From positions 20,004,293 through 20,068,292 of the forward strand of contig NC_079514.1 of the NCBI RefSeq assembly GCF_000801105.2: 64,000 nt of DNA, given 5' to 3'. The stretch's first letter is position 1, and the number at the start of each line of letters is the position of its first letter. The DNA comes from Raphanus sativus. Taxonomy: Eukaryota > Streptophyta > Magnoliopsida > Brassicales > Brassicaceae. Made by a program: the position numbers and the translations under genes. Shown in pieces: positions 46,547 through 56,865 of the stretch. The notes beneath the pieces are model-generated. The model had not been told where the DNA came from. It searched no databases and saw only the letters and a list, made by a program, of their open reading frames with translations.

Positions 46547-49231
46547 GGGGGACTTTTTGAGGATTTCGAATCCTCCCAAATAGCAGATCCTGGATATCTT
46601 CTGGCTACCATGTATGGTAGCTATCCCTTCGGGTGTTGGGAATTTTACGCACTGATGGTACGTTGAGGCTACTGCCTTCATTTTGTGGATCCAAGGTCTT
46701 CCCAAAATCGCGTGGAACGGGGAAGGTCTATCGATGACTACTAAGTTGGTCATTTTCATTATTCCGCCAGCTATGACTGGGAGCTTGATAGTTCCCAATG
46801 AGGTAGCTGTTTCTCCGGAGAAGCCTACGAGGTTAGCTTTTTGGCCAATAATTTCGTAGTCGTCTATTTCCATCCCTTTTAGGGTGTTATAGAAAATGAG
46901 GTCGACAGAGCTTCCTGTGTCTATCATGAGCTTAGGAACCTCGTATCCTGCGATGTTCAAGGTGACGATCAACGCATCATCGTGAGGTCTGTCAAGGTTT
47001 GAGGTCTCGCTCTCCCAGAAAGAAATCTTAGTATTGGATTCAGGGTTAGGAGGCTTAGGTCCAGTGTTAGACACAGCCTTCCGCACGTGATTCTTAATGG
47101 AATTGACGGAGTCTTGACATATGTCTGATCCTCCAAGGATACAGTCCACCCTCGAGTCGGGGCTTGATTGAGGGGACGGTTTGCTCAAGAGAGCTTCGAC
47201 TTGTAAACTTTTTCCTTGGGGGAATTTCCCAAGAATCATGTCGACTCTTTTTTTGGGAGCTGGAGGTGGCGAATCGGTCTCCTTCTCAGGTGACCTCTCG
47301 CGTTTCGGGGAAGTGTCCCTGGAACCTCTTTTCTGATAAGGTGGCGGCTTTTTAAGGTCCACGCCCTTTATTTCTCCAGCTGCGAATTTAGCTGCCAGCT
47401 GGCGTTGGAGGTCCCAACACTCTTCGGTTGAGTGTCCTTCGCGATCGTGATAAGAGCAACGTTTGCCTTTATCGAAGCCTTTTGACCAGGGAGTTTTGTT
47501 TGCTGCTGCAACAGGTTTCTCTTCCTTGTCTTCCTCGATTGCGTAGGAATGTTCTCCCTGAGTTTGATTATTTCGAGGGTTACCCTTTTTATGAGGTCCC
47601 TTAGTCTCGGAGGAATCACCTTTCGAATGATTCTGAGGTTTCTTGTGGAGTTTATCCAGTGCAGCTGTCTCCTCCTCCAAAGTTATATATTTGGTGGCTC
47701 TATGAAGAGCGTCATCGATAGTTGGAGGAGCATTGAGTGTTAACTCTGACCAGAATTTCGATCTATAGAACAGACCTCTCCTAAGGGCCTCGATGGCGAC
47801 TAGGTCGTTAGGATTCGAGAGCTTAGTTCTTATTGCCCTGAATTTCTCAATGTAGACTCGTAATGAATCTCCCATTCCTTGACTGACCTTCCAAAGGTCG
47901 GCCTCGGAGGCTTGCTTCCGGATATGGGTTGAGTATTGCTTCATAAAGGCGTTGGTTAATTGATCGAAATTGTCTATCGAGGCTGGCTCGAGACCGGAGA
48001 ACCACTCAAGGGCTGTTCCGACCAAATTTTCGGCGAATGTTCTACAGTAACCTGCTTCACATTCTTCCTGAGTGAAATGGGCTTTAACAATTGCCAATCG
48101 GAAAGCTCTCAAATAGGCTTTCGGGTCGGAGGTCCCATCATACTCAGGAATTCTGATTTTTCGGGTATCTCTTATGTGAGAGCTGGCAATTCTGTCCGTG
48201 AATGGAGTTCCACGGGTTTCTTCGATTAAGCTATCGATTTCGGGAGCAGAACTCGTAGCTTTATGGACTTGAGCTCCCAATTTCTGGAGAGCCGCGTGAG
48301 TTTGCTCCATATATCTACGGATAGCTTCAGGTCCTTCAAACGGAAGGATGTTTGGATCGTTCGCAGGTACCCGATGGGTAGGTTCCTGACGGAATCGAGT
48401 TGGCTCATCTTCCCATGCGGTTGGTGGGCTAAGTCGCTCGGCATTTCTTGGGTTATCGGAGTTTATCCTTTGATAACCGTCCCCATTCGGGACCGAGCTT
48501 CTAGTTTGATAAACCGAAGCTGACGCTCTGCCTCCAGATGGGAAGGATATTCCTGCTCCGGACCTAGGATCAGGTGGCGGAGGAGGTAAACGAGTACTTC
48601 TGTCAGTGACCTGACCGGGTGTGGAACTAGTTGTCGCTATGTTACTTCCCATAGCACTGGCATTAGGTGGATTGAACACGGGAATTGTTCCAGTATGAGG
48701 TGTCTGGAAAGCAGATCCGCGTCCTTCCGGGGCAGTGCTATCCGGAGAAAAGTTTAAACGTGCTCGGGGAAAAGAGGGATCGGTTAATCGATCATGGAAG
48801 ATGACCCCCGGAGCTTGACGTTGCGGTGGTTGGGTTGTTGCGTTTAGAGATCTAGTTATCTCTTCGAATCGTTGTTGACGTACAGTCAGCTGATGCATCG
48901 TGCGCTCACTTTCCTGAGCTCGGTCTACTAATTGTATCATCATCTGGCGGATCTCAGAGAGCTGAGCCTCCGTTTGATTCGGAATGGCTTGCTGCTGAGG
49001 ATTCTCGGTAATCGGGAGCTCGGAGGTGTTTCCACCTGATGACCTCGGGTTAGTAACTCCGGTTGTAGTTTGGCTCGTTCGAGCATAAACCGGAAGCTGT
49101 CGCCCAGATCGGTGGTCGCCACGTTGAGGCTCTGTGATTACGAGACTAGAGCCTCCGTCATTCGGTGAGCCATCGCTCTGAATCGGGAGGTTAAGGTCAG
49201 ACGGGGTTGTTGTCTGATCGGTAGGGTTCAT
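46541..49231 (-). CDS. Gag-protease of copy B (896 aa)
   Basis: The start is chosen at Met 49231 (MNPTDQTTTPSD), the first ATG after the primer binding site and the same as in copy A. The open frame continues upstream to an ATG at 49303, but that would translate the primer binding site and LTR end. Residues 1-340 are Pro/Ser/Thr-rich, with PPPPPDPRSG near 216-225. The gag capsid-like domain is about 365-490, and the CHHC zinc knuckle (CSYHDREGHSTEEC) about 592-605. The aspartic protease has its catalytic motif at D771 (IDTGSSVDL) and a conserved tail, GRPWIHKMKAVASTYH. Translation ends at UAG 46541-46543 in a read-through context. The product would form the particle and process the polyproteins. 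Confidence 0.93.
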   Translation of the reverse strand: MNPTDQTTTPSDLNLPIQSDGSPNDGGSSLVITEPQRGDHRSGRQLPVYARTSQTTTGVTNPRSSGGNTSELPITENPQQQAIPNQTEAQLSEIRQMMIQLVDRAQESERTMHQLTVRQQRFEEITRSLNATTQPPQRQAPGVIFHDRLTDPSFPRARLNFSPDSTAPEGRGSAFQTPHTGTIPVFNPPNASAMGSNIATTSSTPGQVTDRSTRLPPPPPDPRSGAGISFPSGGRASASVYQTRSSVPNGDGYQRINSDNPRNAERLSPPTAWEDEPTRFRQEPTHRVPANDPNILPFEGPEAIRRYMEQTHAALQKLGAQVHKATSSAPEIDSLIEETRGTPFTDRIASSHIRDTRKIRIPEYDGTSDPKAYLRAFRLAIVKAHFTQEECEAGYCRTFAENLVGTALEWFSGLEPASIDNFDQLTNAFMKQYSTHIRKQASEADLWKVSQGMGDSLRVYIEKFRAIRTKLSNPNDLVAIEALRRGLFYRSKFWSELTLNAPPTIDDALHRATKYITLEEETAALDKLHKKPQNHSKGDSSETKGPHKKGNPRNNQTQGEHSYAIEEDKEEKPVAAANKTPWSKGFDKGKRCSYHDREGHSTEECWDLQRQLAAKFAAGEIKGVDLKKPPPYQKRGSRDTSPKRERSPEKETDSPPPAPKKRVDMILGKFPQGKSLQVEALLSKPSPQSSPDSRVDCILGGSDICQDSVNSIKNHVRKAVSNTGPKPPNPESNTKISFWESETSNLDRPHDDALIVTLNIAGYEVPKLMIDTGSSVDLIFYNTLKGMEIDDYEIIGQKANLVGFSGETATSLGTIKLPVIAGGIMKMTNLVVIDRPSPFHAILGRPWIHKMKAVASTYHQCVKFPTPEGIATIHGSQKISRICYLGGFEILKKSPQ

Positions 49232-49264
49232 CCTCGAGTTAGAGTAAGGGATTCGATTGTTTCT

Positions 49265-49282
49265 TCCCCACAGACGGCGCCA
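49265..49282 (-). other. Primer binding site of copy B
   Basis: The minus strand reads TGGCGCCGTCTGTGGGGA, two bases inside the 5' LTR. From memory of the plant tRNA-Asp 3' end it matches at 14 of 18 positions, including the first nine. The site is deleted in copy A. Confidence 0.7.
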
Positions 49283-49284
49283 AT

Positions 49285-49832
49285 TGTGAGGGGTAAAACT
49301 CACACCTAGATTTTAGATCAGGTTTTATGTTTAGGAAAGGTTTGGGAAAGATTATCGCGGGCTGAATCCCGTAAGAACTTGATGAATGAACTTCGATTTG
49401 TATTGATATAATAGAAATGGGATGGTTACAAAAGATGATCTTTGATGAATACAAAGATTACAAGAGAATTACAATGAGAATGTTTTTATGAATATTGAGT
49501 AGAATATCAATAGGATCGGATCCTCTTCTTGGTCTTCGACCTTCTCTTTTTATAGCTTTGGACTTCTTTAGGTTGTTTGCAACTAATCTCCGAGATCCTC
49601 TCCGCTTGAGGTGGAATCTGCAACAACTTCCCCTTGACCGGGTCCTGCGCTTCTTCTGGTTGCGACGTGAGCTTCCTCTTCGTCGTGACCTCCTTAGTTA
49701 GGATCCTTAGCTTTCAGCCTCCGGTTCTAGCTTAGCTCTCTTTTAGATTTCAGATTCGTGATGGGCTTGTCGTGGCCCATCATCATCTTTATTATTGAAT
49801 AATCAGCTACCGGGCCATATTCGGGCCCAACA
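49285..49832 (-). repeat. 5' LTR of copy B (right)
   Basis: 548 bp and nearly identical to the left LTR. In the transcription sense (minus) it carries a TATA box, CTATAAAAAG (49546-49555), roughly in mid-LTR, which should drive the genomic transcript. Confidence 0.95.
49546..49555 (-). promoter_or_regulatory. TATA box of the copy B 5' LTR
   Basis: CTATAAAAAG on the minus strand. It is conserved in all LTRs of copies A and B, and as CTATAAAAGG in the older relic at about 4817-4826. Confidence 0.6.
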
Positions 49833-49837
49833 CTAAG
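49833..49837. other. Target-site duplication, right (CTAAG)
   Basis: The exact repeat of 38424-38428. Its last base is also the first G of the adjoining MITE, so copy B landed at the very edge of that MITE. Confidence 0.92.
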
Positions 49838-50112
49838 GGTGTGATTGGTAATGGTTGTGGGTGCTCTCCACATCCCCATTTATTTCTAAAGCACTAAAAT
49901 CAGAGCAATCAAGATTTAATTTATTTTTAAAACCACAGCTCTTGAAATAATCTACAGCTGTAGAAGTGCTCTGCAGAGCCAAATATTCAAAGCAAAATTT
50001 TAGTGCTTTCCATAAAATTCTACAGCAATAAAATTTAAAGCTACATCAAAAAGTCTACAGATTTTTTTCTACAGCAATAATTTCGAAGCTACAGCCATTA
50101 CCAATCGGACCC
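49837..50112. mobile_element. Harbinger/Tourist-type MITE, copy 1 (276 bp)
   Basis: It begins GGGTGTGATTGGTAATGG and ends CCATTACCAATCGGACCC, an imperfect terminal inverted repeat. TAA flanks it on both sides (49834-49836, originally joined to 38425-38427, and 50113-50115), the 3-bp target of PIF/Harbinger elements. The interior is AT-rich with several CTACAG and CTGTAG words. No coding capacity. A second copy is at 57811-58079. Confidence 0.75.
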
Positions 50113-50115
50113 TAA

Positions 50116-50455
50116 AATTCTCCAACCTCTATGTAGTCTCCTTAAACATGAAAACACCAAACTTCAAATCAATTTCTCATTTTTCTAATGTCTTTCTTAC
50201 TAATTTATCTTGTTATTGCATGTTTTTATCACATGGTTCTCATCCTCCACTCCTTTAAAGTTCTATTTAATTTTTTTGGATATGTACTTTTGTGCGTTCG
50301 TTAAGGTAGATTTATTTCATCTTCCACTTATTTTCTCTTTCTGAAGCCATTTGAACATTTTTTTTATTTGTAGGTCTTTCAGATCTGAGTCAGATTTTGG
50401 AAGACTTATTTGAAGTCTTGGAAGTTTTCTGACGAGTCTTCTCTCATATCAAGTG
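50116..50455 (+). repeat. Right-hand remainder of a roughly 450-bp array unit
   Basis: The text from AATTCTCCAACCTCTATGTAG through 'atgtctttcttactaa', 'catgttttttatcacatggttctcat' and 'gaagtcttggaagttttctgacgagtcttc' matches the plus-strand units at 35215-35560 and 35650-36060. The left part of the same unit lies at 38359-38423. Copy B and the MITE separate them. Confidence 0.7.
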
Positions 50456-52749
50456 GAGTCAAAGCTTGTCTTTGTGGAAGAATGATCTATAATAGTTTTG
50501 TTTGTGGTCTGTTTTGTGATTTGTATGTGTACTTTTTTGATGTGATTTTTTTTGTAAATTTGAAGAGATATTAATGAAAAATTTAGTAAATATGTTCATT
50601 CTCCACAACATTATCTTGCCAAAATTACTTGACATTATTGAAGTTATTGATACAACTTCAATAGTAAAACACAATAACACCAAATTTAGTCAGATTTATT
50701 ACAACTAAGGGAGAAGATTTTCAAGAAAACTTAGTCAAATTCACCAAAGATCAAACAAGCAAAGCCAATTCCAGTTACGTTTACAAACACAAAATTATCA
50801 TTTCCTCAAACACATATCCTGAAACTTTAGGGATGTTACATTTTGCTGCCAAAACCATCAAGGTAATGAATATCCTGATTGGAGTTGTTGAGTTGTGAAA
50901 GCGAAATGTTAAGTCTTTCGCAATAAACTATTATGAGGTGCAAGGATGGGAAATCAAAGTCTTGCTTTGAAGAACCACAATTTTTACACAGAAAAGTATT
51001 TGCAATAGGACTCCATGGGAGTTAGTAAGGTTAATTAAAAATGTAAAACTGACGCAAAAGGGATAAAGGTTCCAATACCTTCAAGAATGACTTCAAAGTT
51101 GAGAGTGTGAGGAAGTGATCTTCAAAATGTTATCTCTCGTCAATTGATGACGATGATGGGAATTTCATCCTGGAAGATGAGCCCGCCTTCTTGAGCACAA
51201 AGGGATATTCTTCCAGATTTTTGGTGTCACTTTTTATCTCTGACTTGAATTGTATTTGTAGGTCCCGTCTCGACATCACCTTTCTCATCACTCCCAGTAT
51301 CAATGATTTTGTCATTAGATGTGGCATCTCAATTATCATCTTCCTGGAACTCTGATTTTTTTTACTCAAAATCTTCAAAAAAATTGAATGAGGGTCAACT
51401 GATTCGAGTCAGGGGTAGTGACATCCGTTATATAACTTTGTGTCATATGATCAACTTTTCAAAAGAATTAGAAGAGTTATAGTCGTCAGATCCCGAGCTA
51501 ACTCACTTCATGAACAACCTCTTTCACCTTCGTTGAGCGTTATCAAATTAAAATTTTTTTGTGAAGAATTGAGGAAGAACTTAAAGTAAACCAGAGAACT
51601 CACATGAAAATGCGCAGTGGTAAAACTATCAAAATAAGAGTGCTGGAAAATAAAAAGAGAGTTCGAGAGAAAAAAAATATTTTTCGATTTTCAGAGAAGT
51701 AAACAATGGCAATAATGAAATTACTTATATAGGAGGAAACAACACATATCTCAAATAAGTGTCATTATTAGGTTTATGACATATTTTAAGACAATGTTCC
51801 ACAATCTAAGAAAGATGACGGTTCAATTTCTTAGAAAATCGACTAAACTGTTCAACATCAAATTCAAACTGACTTTTGGTCAACCAAATAATAACTAAAT
51901 CAAATGCATTAAGTGCCGAAGTCATTATCTCATAAACATGTTAATTAAAATTTAGTCGATATCGACTTTGTTTCTTGCAAAAAAATGGGAGAGACTTATT
52001 GTTAGATATAGTTTTTCTCTCTCTTAATGACCCATCAGATAACGATCACGGCATAAAGTCAAACACAGTTTAAAGAAAAGAAAGTCGGTCAACTTCCCTT
52101 TACAAAAAGAGAAGAAATCGCTGAAGGGAAGGACATCCACAATCAATAAAAAAAGACACAATCTTTGAGATTGCAATAACTTCTCTTGTAATCAATAAAA
52201 GATCTTTCCAATAAATATCTTTAAGTCACCATCAAATCCATGCCCTTAACTTAATTACACCGAAATAAGATTTAAAACCGCTTTCACCTATGTTCCTCGG
52301 AACCACTGGTGAAGATCTAGAGCATCTCATAGAGAAAAGAATAGATATGAAGAAATACTTGGGTAAAAAAGCAAGAGAGAACATGAGATAATGGTGGTGA
52401 CCAGACAGCAAAAATAAGCCACTAACTACAGAAAGTAAAAGATAAATCACGGCTCTTGAAAGAGAGAAATGAAGAGAGAGTTTTTTTTAACTTAGATTTT
52501 GATTCATGATATTTTGTACAATATATTGATTGCATTCTCTTTGTGGCATAATAATAATTATGGACCCTTAGTTTGTCCAGTTCATCTATTGGTTTTTGAG
52601 AATTTAAAATTGAAACTTCAGAGTTTAATATTTAACTTTTTATCTTTTTCATCCTTGAAACAAAAAAAAAAGATTTATCGCAACCTAGACATTTTCCCTC
52701 TTTTTTTCTTTCAACTTCTAATATTTTGTTTCTCAAATTTTTAAATATC
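50456..52749. other. No recognised gene; possible minus-strand promoter near 51740
   Basis: Only short frames. On the minus strand CCTATATAAGTAATTTC (about 51724-51740) is followed by a leader-like stretch and dispersed short frames with acidic and serine-rich residues down to about 51100. I could not assign these to a family. It may be a decayed gene or transposon. Confidence 0.3.
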
Positions 52750-54350
52750 ACTAGTAAGAAAATGTGATATAGACACATTTTACTCACAATAAGTATGTGT
52801 GTTTTAAGTTATTCATGGAATGGTTATGAATAGTCAAAAAATAAATAGATGCGACAAATTGTTTCCGTTTGTGGCTAAAAGACACAATTTTGTCACTGAT
52901 TTTCCATGAAAACTTTTAATCACTTATTGTCACATCGAATTTTGTGGCTATTTTGACACATTTACAAAAAATGTGTTCAGAATGTTACTTTTTAATCCAA
53001 ATAGCCACAAATTTGTCACATTTTTGACTATCTAAATCCCTAAACACAGATAAATTCCTAAACTCTATATGTGAAGCTTAAGTTACTATAATATAATTAG
53101 ATACATGATTTAATCTAAATTTAATCAAAAAATTCGCAAAAATCTTTGTGTTTTAAAAGAAAAAATCTGCTAGTCCAGGGACCATTAAGGTTAAACCTAC
53201 TGTTTCTCTTTCTTTTCTTATAAATAGAAGTTTCCCCCCTCTCTTATCTCTCATTCACAAACTCAGAGTGAAATCCTGTAGATCTCTCTCTCTCTCTCCC
53301 TGGACCACTGTGATCATAGTGTGCCACCACCGAGTGCTTGGATCCTTCTTCCTTGTGTGTGGCTTGTTCATTGTTTATTTTTCATTTTTTCAGGTCTATG
53401 TTTTACAGATCTATTATTTTTCCAGATCTTTCTCTAAACCTACTTTCCAGGTGAGGTGTTTTGAACCTAAATTTCTCACTTGACTGTTTAATATTGTTTG
53501 ATGTTGGAATTATGATTGGTTAGGCTTGTTTTCTTTAGGTTGGTAGAACATAATGGTTGTTAGGTAGTTAGATGCATATTTCATGTTGCATAAGAACACT
53601 CATATTGTTTAAAGGACTTAATCGACTGCCTTATATTGATGCAAGAGATTGATTGGTCTTTGTTTGATTGTTTGCTATGATTGCTTAATATGATTGTATT
53701 TTATGAGCTAGGTTGATAGAATAACTAAACGAGTAGGTTATTAGATGAATTGATTGAACTGGAATATACGAATGATAGGTTGTGTGTAGGTTATGGATGC
53801 AAGTTGTTGTTTGTGTGACACCGAGAACGGGTGGTGTCTAAAACTACAGTATGAATGTGTTACGAAATAAGAAGGAGAACTGAATAAGAGTTTTGTTTAT
53901 GACACCGAAAATGAGTGGCATTTAGATGAGAAGAAGAATAAGGTGAATGATGTGGGAGAAAGGGGCACCAGGAAGATTGAGTCATGCCGGTCTAGCCATA
54001 ATGAATATATGTACCGCAAGGGGAGATGGCCAGAGAATTAGAGCCAAGGGGCCACAAGCGGGTATTTATGTATGATCCATTTACTCATGTCCTTCCTTCC
54101 TTTGTCCATTATGTTTGAGACTGTAAGTAAAGGTGGTAGATATTGTTTGTTGGTGTATTTAAACAGAAGAAAACACATTTGGGTTCCTGAGACCATTGGC
54201 GAGATACAGTGGTTTGCCTTGTGGCGCAGTCAAGTGTCTCTAATCCTAAGCTTGATTCTTGGTTTGTTGTTGGGAGAGGCGGATGTTTCAAAGTTGTTCA
54301 TCAATATTGTATATGTTGCATTACGTTATCATTATTTATTAAAGAAATAG
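52750..54350 (+). other. LTR- or promoter-like region, unclassified
   Basis: A TATA box (CTTATAAATAGAAG, about 53216-53229) is followed by a CT-rich leader (CTCTTATCTCTCATTCACAAAC, then TCTCTCTCTCTCTCCC). Farther on, a direct repeat of TGACACCGARAAYGRGTGGY occurs near 53817 and 53900. This layout suits a degraded LTR of a retrotransposon, but no boundaries, PBS or coding part were found. A decayed host promoter is the alternative. Confidence 0.3.
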
Positions 54351-55327
54351 AAATAATAAGATGGTGTATCTAATGCTGAAGGAGTGAAAGATTGACACAT
54401 ATTTATTATCTATTAGTTCATAAATCAATCAACTACTAAATTTATGATACAAAAATTCATATGCATGTTTTGGATTCTGAATCTGTTCAAATTTATAGGT
54501 TTCAAGTCCAGTCTTAAACAATTACCAGAACGAGTCATGGAGAGTGGAGAGAACAAAAATATAATCACATTCAAATGGTCGTGAACCAATGTTATAACTG
54601 TGACTTTATGTGGATGTGAAATTTTTTTTTGAGGATGTGAATTAGAGTGTACGATGCGGTAATTTGAAGGATAGTTTCCTTAATGTTTTTATATATACTG
54701 TAAAGATAAAGTGAGTGAATGAAAAGATTGAAAAGGATTATTTAAAACTTCTATTTAGAAATTATAGAGGAAAAAGTCCCACAAAACTACAAAAGCATAA
54801 ACCAAAAATCACATATAATAAAAAAAGTCAAAAACAAACCGATGGTTGACAATTTGACATTACCAAACACGACTAACTGAGTCCGGCTTTGATTTTATTG
54901 TTTGCTTTTTATACAATACTTAACCCGTAAAAACATTAAGGAATATAAACAAGACAGGTTATATTCGTTCTTGAAGAAAACTTATAGCAAAAGTTCGGCA
55001 AAAAAAAAAAAGAAAACTTATATCACCATTCTTCTTTTATAACACGCATGAACGCATAACGCGAAATGCTTAGCAAATCATCTTTGGCTTAATGCAATAT
55101 TGTTTTAACATCAAGCGGCCACTTGAATATGATATATTGACTACTAACTTCTATGTTTCATAAGAAATATTACTTTGACATATTTTACGCATATTAAAAA
55201 AATGATAAGTATTTTTATTTAATACATAATTATTTAAATAAAAAAATTAAATAAATATCTATTGATTAGTTAAAATGGTAATAAAAATATTATATGTAAA
55301 AAATTGTATTAAAAATACAAAATGATA
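54351..55327. other. Intergenic DNA without recognised feature
   Basis: AT-rich, with no open frame of interest and no clear repeat. Confidence 0.4.
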
Positions 55328-55566
55328 CTTCCTCCGTTTCAAATTATATGTCGTTTTAGAGGAAATTTTTTGTTTTAAAATAAATGTCGTTTTCGGTTTT
55401 CAATGCAAAATTTATTGACAATATTCTATTTTTTATTTTTCTATTGGTTGATACATGGTTAGGTGTATTGGTAATAGTGTTTTTATTTTGGAAATATGTA
55501 AAATTAAATGTTTTCTTAATCTGTGTGCATAAGGTTAAAACGACATATAATATGAAACGGAGGGAG
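55328..55566. mobile_element. Stowaway-type (Tc1/mariner) MITE, 239 bp
   Basis: It starts CTTCCTCCGTTTCAAATTAT and ends ATAATATGAAACGGAGGGAG, with TA on both sides (55326-55327 and 55567-55568). The CTCCCTCCGTTTC terminus and TA target are the hallmark of Stowaway MITEs. The inverted repeats extend about 35 bp (TATGTCGTTTT and AAAACGACATA). No coding capacity. It lies about 400 bp downstream of the PIP1-like gene. Confidence 0.85.
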
Positions 55567-55963
55567 TATTTATTTTGAAACCAGAAAAAATGTTAGAATG
55601 ACAATTATAGCGAAAGAGAAAGTATTCGCTATGATCTTTGACTCGTATGTTGTCCACCTTTTATTTAATGATTTTACAACTTTATTCTATTTACTGAAAT
55701 TGCTTTTCTATCCACAATTACGGAATTTAGTTTACTTTTTGTAGTCCAATAATAATTTTACTTTACTGTTACTTTCCATTGAAAGAAAAAATTCCATACA
55801 TTTATGGAATCGAGGGATCAATCTAGTAACTTCTTGTTACACGTTACATCTTGAACAAAACGTCCAACAAAACTAATGAAACACGATTAAGATGATCTAA
55901 CCAAAAGAAACAGAAATAGAGTAAAGATTAACATTTTTAAAAAGAGTAAATGGTAATTTTTGA

Positions 55964-56206
55964 TCAGTGACCTCGTCCTCTTCTGCTCGGTCCAGACGCT
56001 AACCGGAAACCATAGCTCCTCATCAAAAGACGTGGACTGCTCGAGCTGCTCTTCACCTTCATGGCCACCACCGATTGATCTTGGCCGTTGATATCTCTCA
56101 AGTGCTTTGATTGTAGGGCTCTACAATTCACTCCCCTAAACATCAAAGACGAGCCCACCAATAAAAATATCATACACATAACAAACACACTAATCTTCTT
56201 CTCCAT
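55964..56206 (-). CDS. PIP1-like (PAMP-induced secreted peptide) precursor, 80 aa
   Basis: A single-exon frame opens with MEKKISVFVMCMIFLLV, a basic start followed by a hydrophobic signal peptide that probably ends near residues 28-29 (GVNC/RALQ). A variable propeptide follows (SKHLRDINGQDQ and a serine run at 53-57). The C-terminus is RLASGPSRRGRGH (68-80). The Arabidopsis PIP1 mature peptide, as I recall it, is RLASGPSPRGRGH, so only one residue differs: Arg75 replaces Pro. The SGPS core (71-74) and final GH are present. Such precursors are secreted and processed, and the peptide signals in immunity, in Arabidopsis through the receptor kinase RLK7. A TATA box lies about 90 bp upstream. It is the only convincing host gene here and is intact. 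Confidence 0.85.
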   Translation of the reverse strand: MEKKISVFVMCMIFLLVGSSLMFRGVNCRALQSKHLRDINGQDQSVVAMKVKSSSSSPRLLMRSYGFRLASGPSRRGRGH

Positions 56207-56293
56207 TTTTTATCTTTTGCTGCCTTTCACTTCTTTCTCTATCTTCTTCTCTCTCTCTTTTGAATTTAAAGAACAATAGCTTCGTAATTTTTG

Positions 56294-56304
56294 CTTTTAT
56301 ATAC
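56294..56304 (-). promoter_or_regulatory. TATA box of the PIP1-like gene
   Basis: The minus strand reads GTATATAAAAGC, about 90 bp upstream of the start codon. The leader between is purine-rich (GAGAGAGAAGAAG), typical of plant 5' leaders. Confidence 0.55.
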
Positions 56305-56351
56305 AAGCGTGTTTGTGTGTGTGTGCGTGTGTAAGCAAATAGCATTAGTTC

Positions 56352-56357
56352 TTGACC
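56352..56357 (+). promoter_or_regulatory. W-box-like element upstream of the PIP1-like gene
   Basis: TTGACC lies about 50 bp upstream of the TATA box. It fits the WRKY-factor core TTGAC(C/T), which would suit a pathogen-inducible gene. A single hexamer can occur by chance. Confidence 0.3.
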
Positions 56358-56865
56358 AAGAATGTTAGACTATCTCATTTTGTTGTCGCGTTTTTTAATT
56401 TTTTATTGGATTGGTTTGGTCCAGTTTTTCACTATTTTTAAGTTTTTTACTATTATTAAGCTAGACAAAACAACGTGTATTCATATTACAAGTGAATATC
56501 AAATGAGTTTTTCCAAATACCACTGCTTCTCTACAAGAGATGTTGTTGAACTATACGACTTTTATATAGAGGTTGAAAAACCATTTTTTAAAGAAAATAA
56601 AAAAGTAAGAACTGAAAAATAGTTTTAGCAAAACGTTGTAGAAAGTAGAATGTTATTGGGTAATAGGAGACCAATAGGTTTTCTTATTGAAGAAACAACA
56701 ATCTTACGTAAGTGTGAGCTGTTAAATTTTGACTTTTATTTTCTTTGTAGTTGGTTCGAGCTAACCCAACACGGTGTGAAGTCATCAGACACCAAATATG
56801 TTACGACTTCCCACTTATACTATGTCCTGTTTCTTACTGCCAAAAACTTTGATTTAGAACATCAC
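56358..56865. other. Intergenic DNA
   Basis: No gene recognised. Two short plus-strand frames (56362-56622 and 56650-56880) have no family features. Confidence 0.4.

Larger units (their letters stand above)
38429..49832 (-). mobile_element. Tat-lineage Ty3/gypsy retrotransposon, copy B (structurally intact, 11.4 kb)
   Basis: Complete by inspection. It has 548-bp LTRs differing at two positions, a CTAAG target duplication, a primer binding site at 49265-49282, a polypurine tract beside the left LTR, and gag-protease and pol on the minus strand in one frame with a single intervening UAG. A four-exon additional gene lies on the plus strand between pol and the 3' LTR. The second, archaeal-type RNase H and the post-integrase additional ORF place it in the Tat lineage. 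Order from the 5' LTR: gag, CHHC knuckle, protease, RT, RH, aRH, linker, integrase, minisatellite spacer, antisense gene, 3' LTR. It is probably young and potentially autonomous. Confidence 0.95.

Noticed and set aside
52750..52790. CACTA-transposon end (CACTAGTAAGAAAATGTG)
   Set aside because: No matching opposite terminus or 3-bp duplication was found; only the first bases fit.
54072..54350. 92-codon plus-strand frame
   Set aside because: No recognisable domain, and it lies in a degraded LTR- or promoter-like region.
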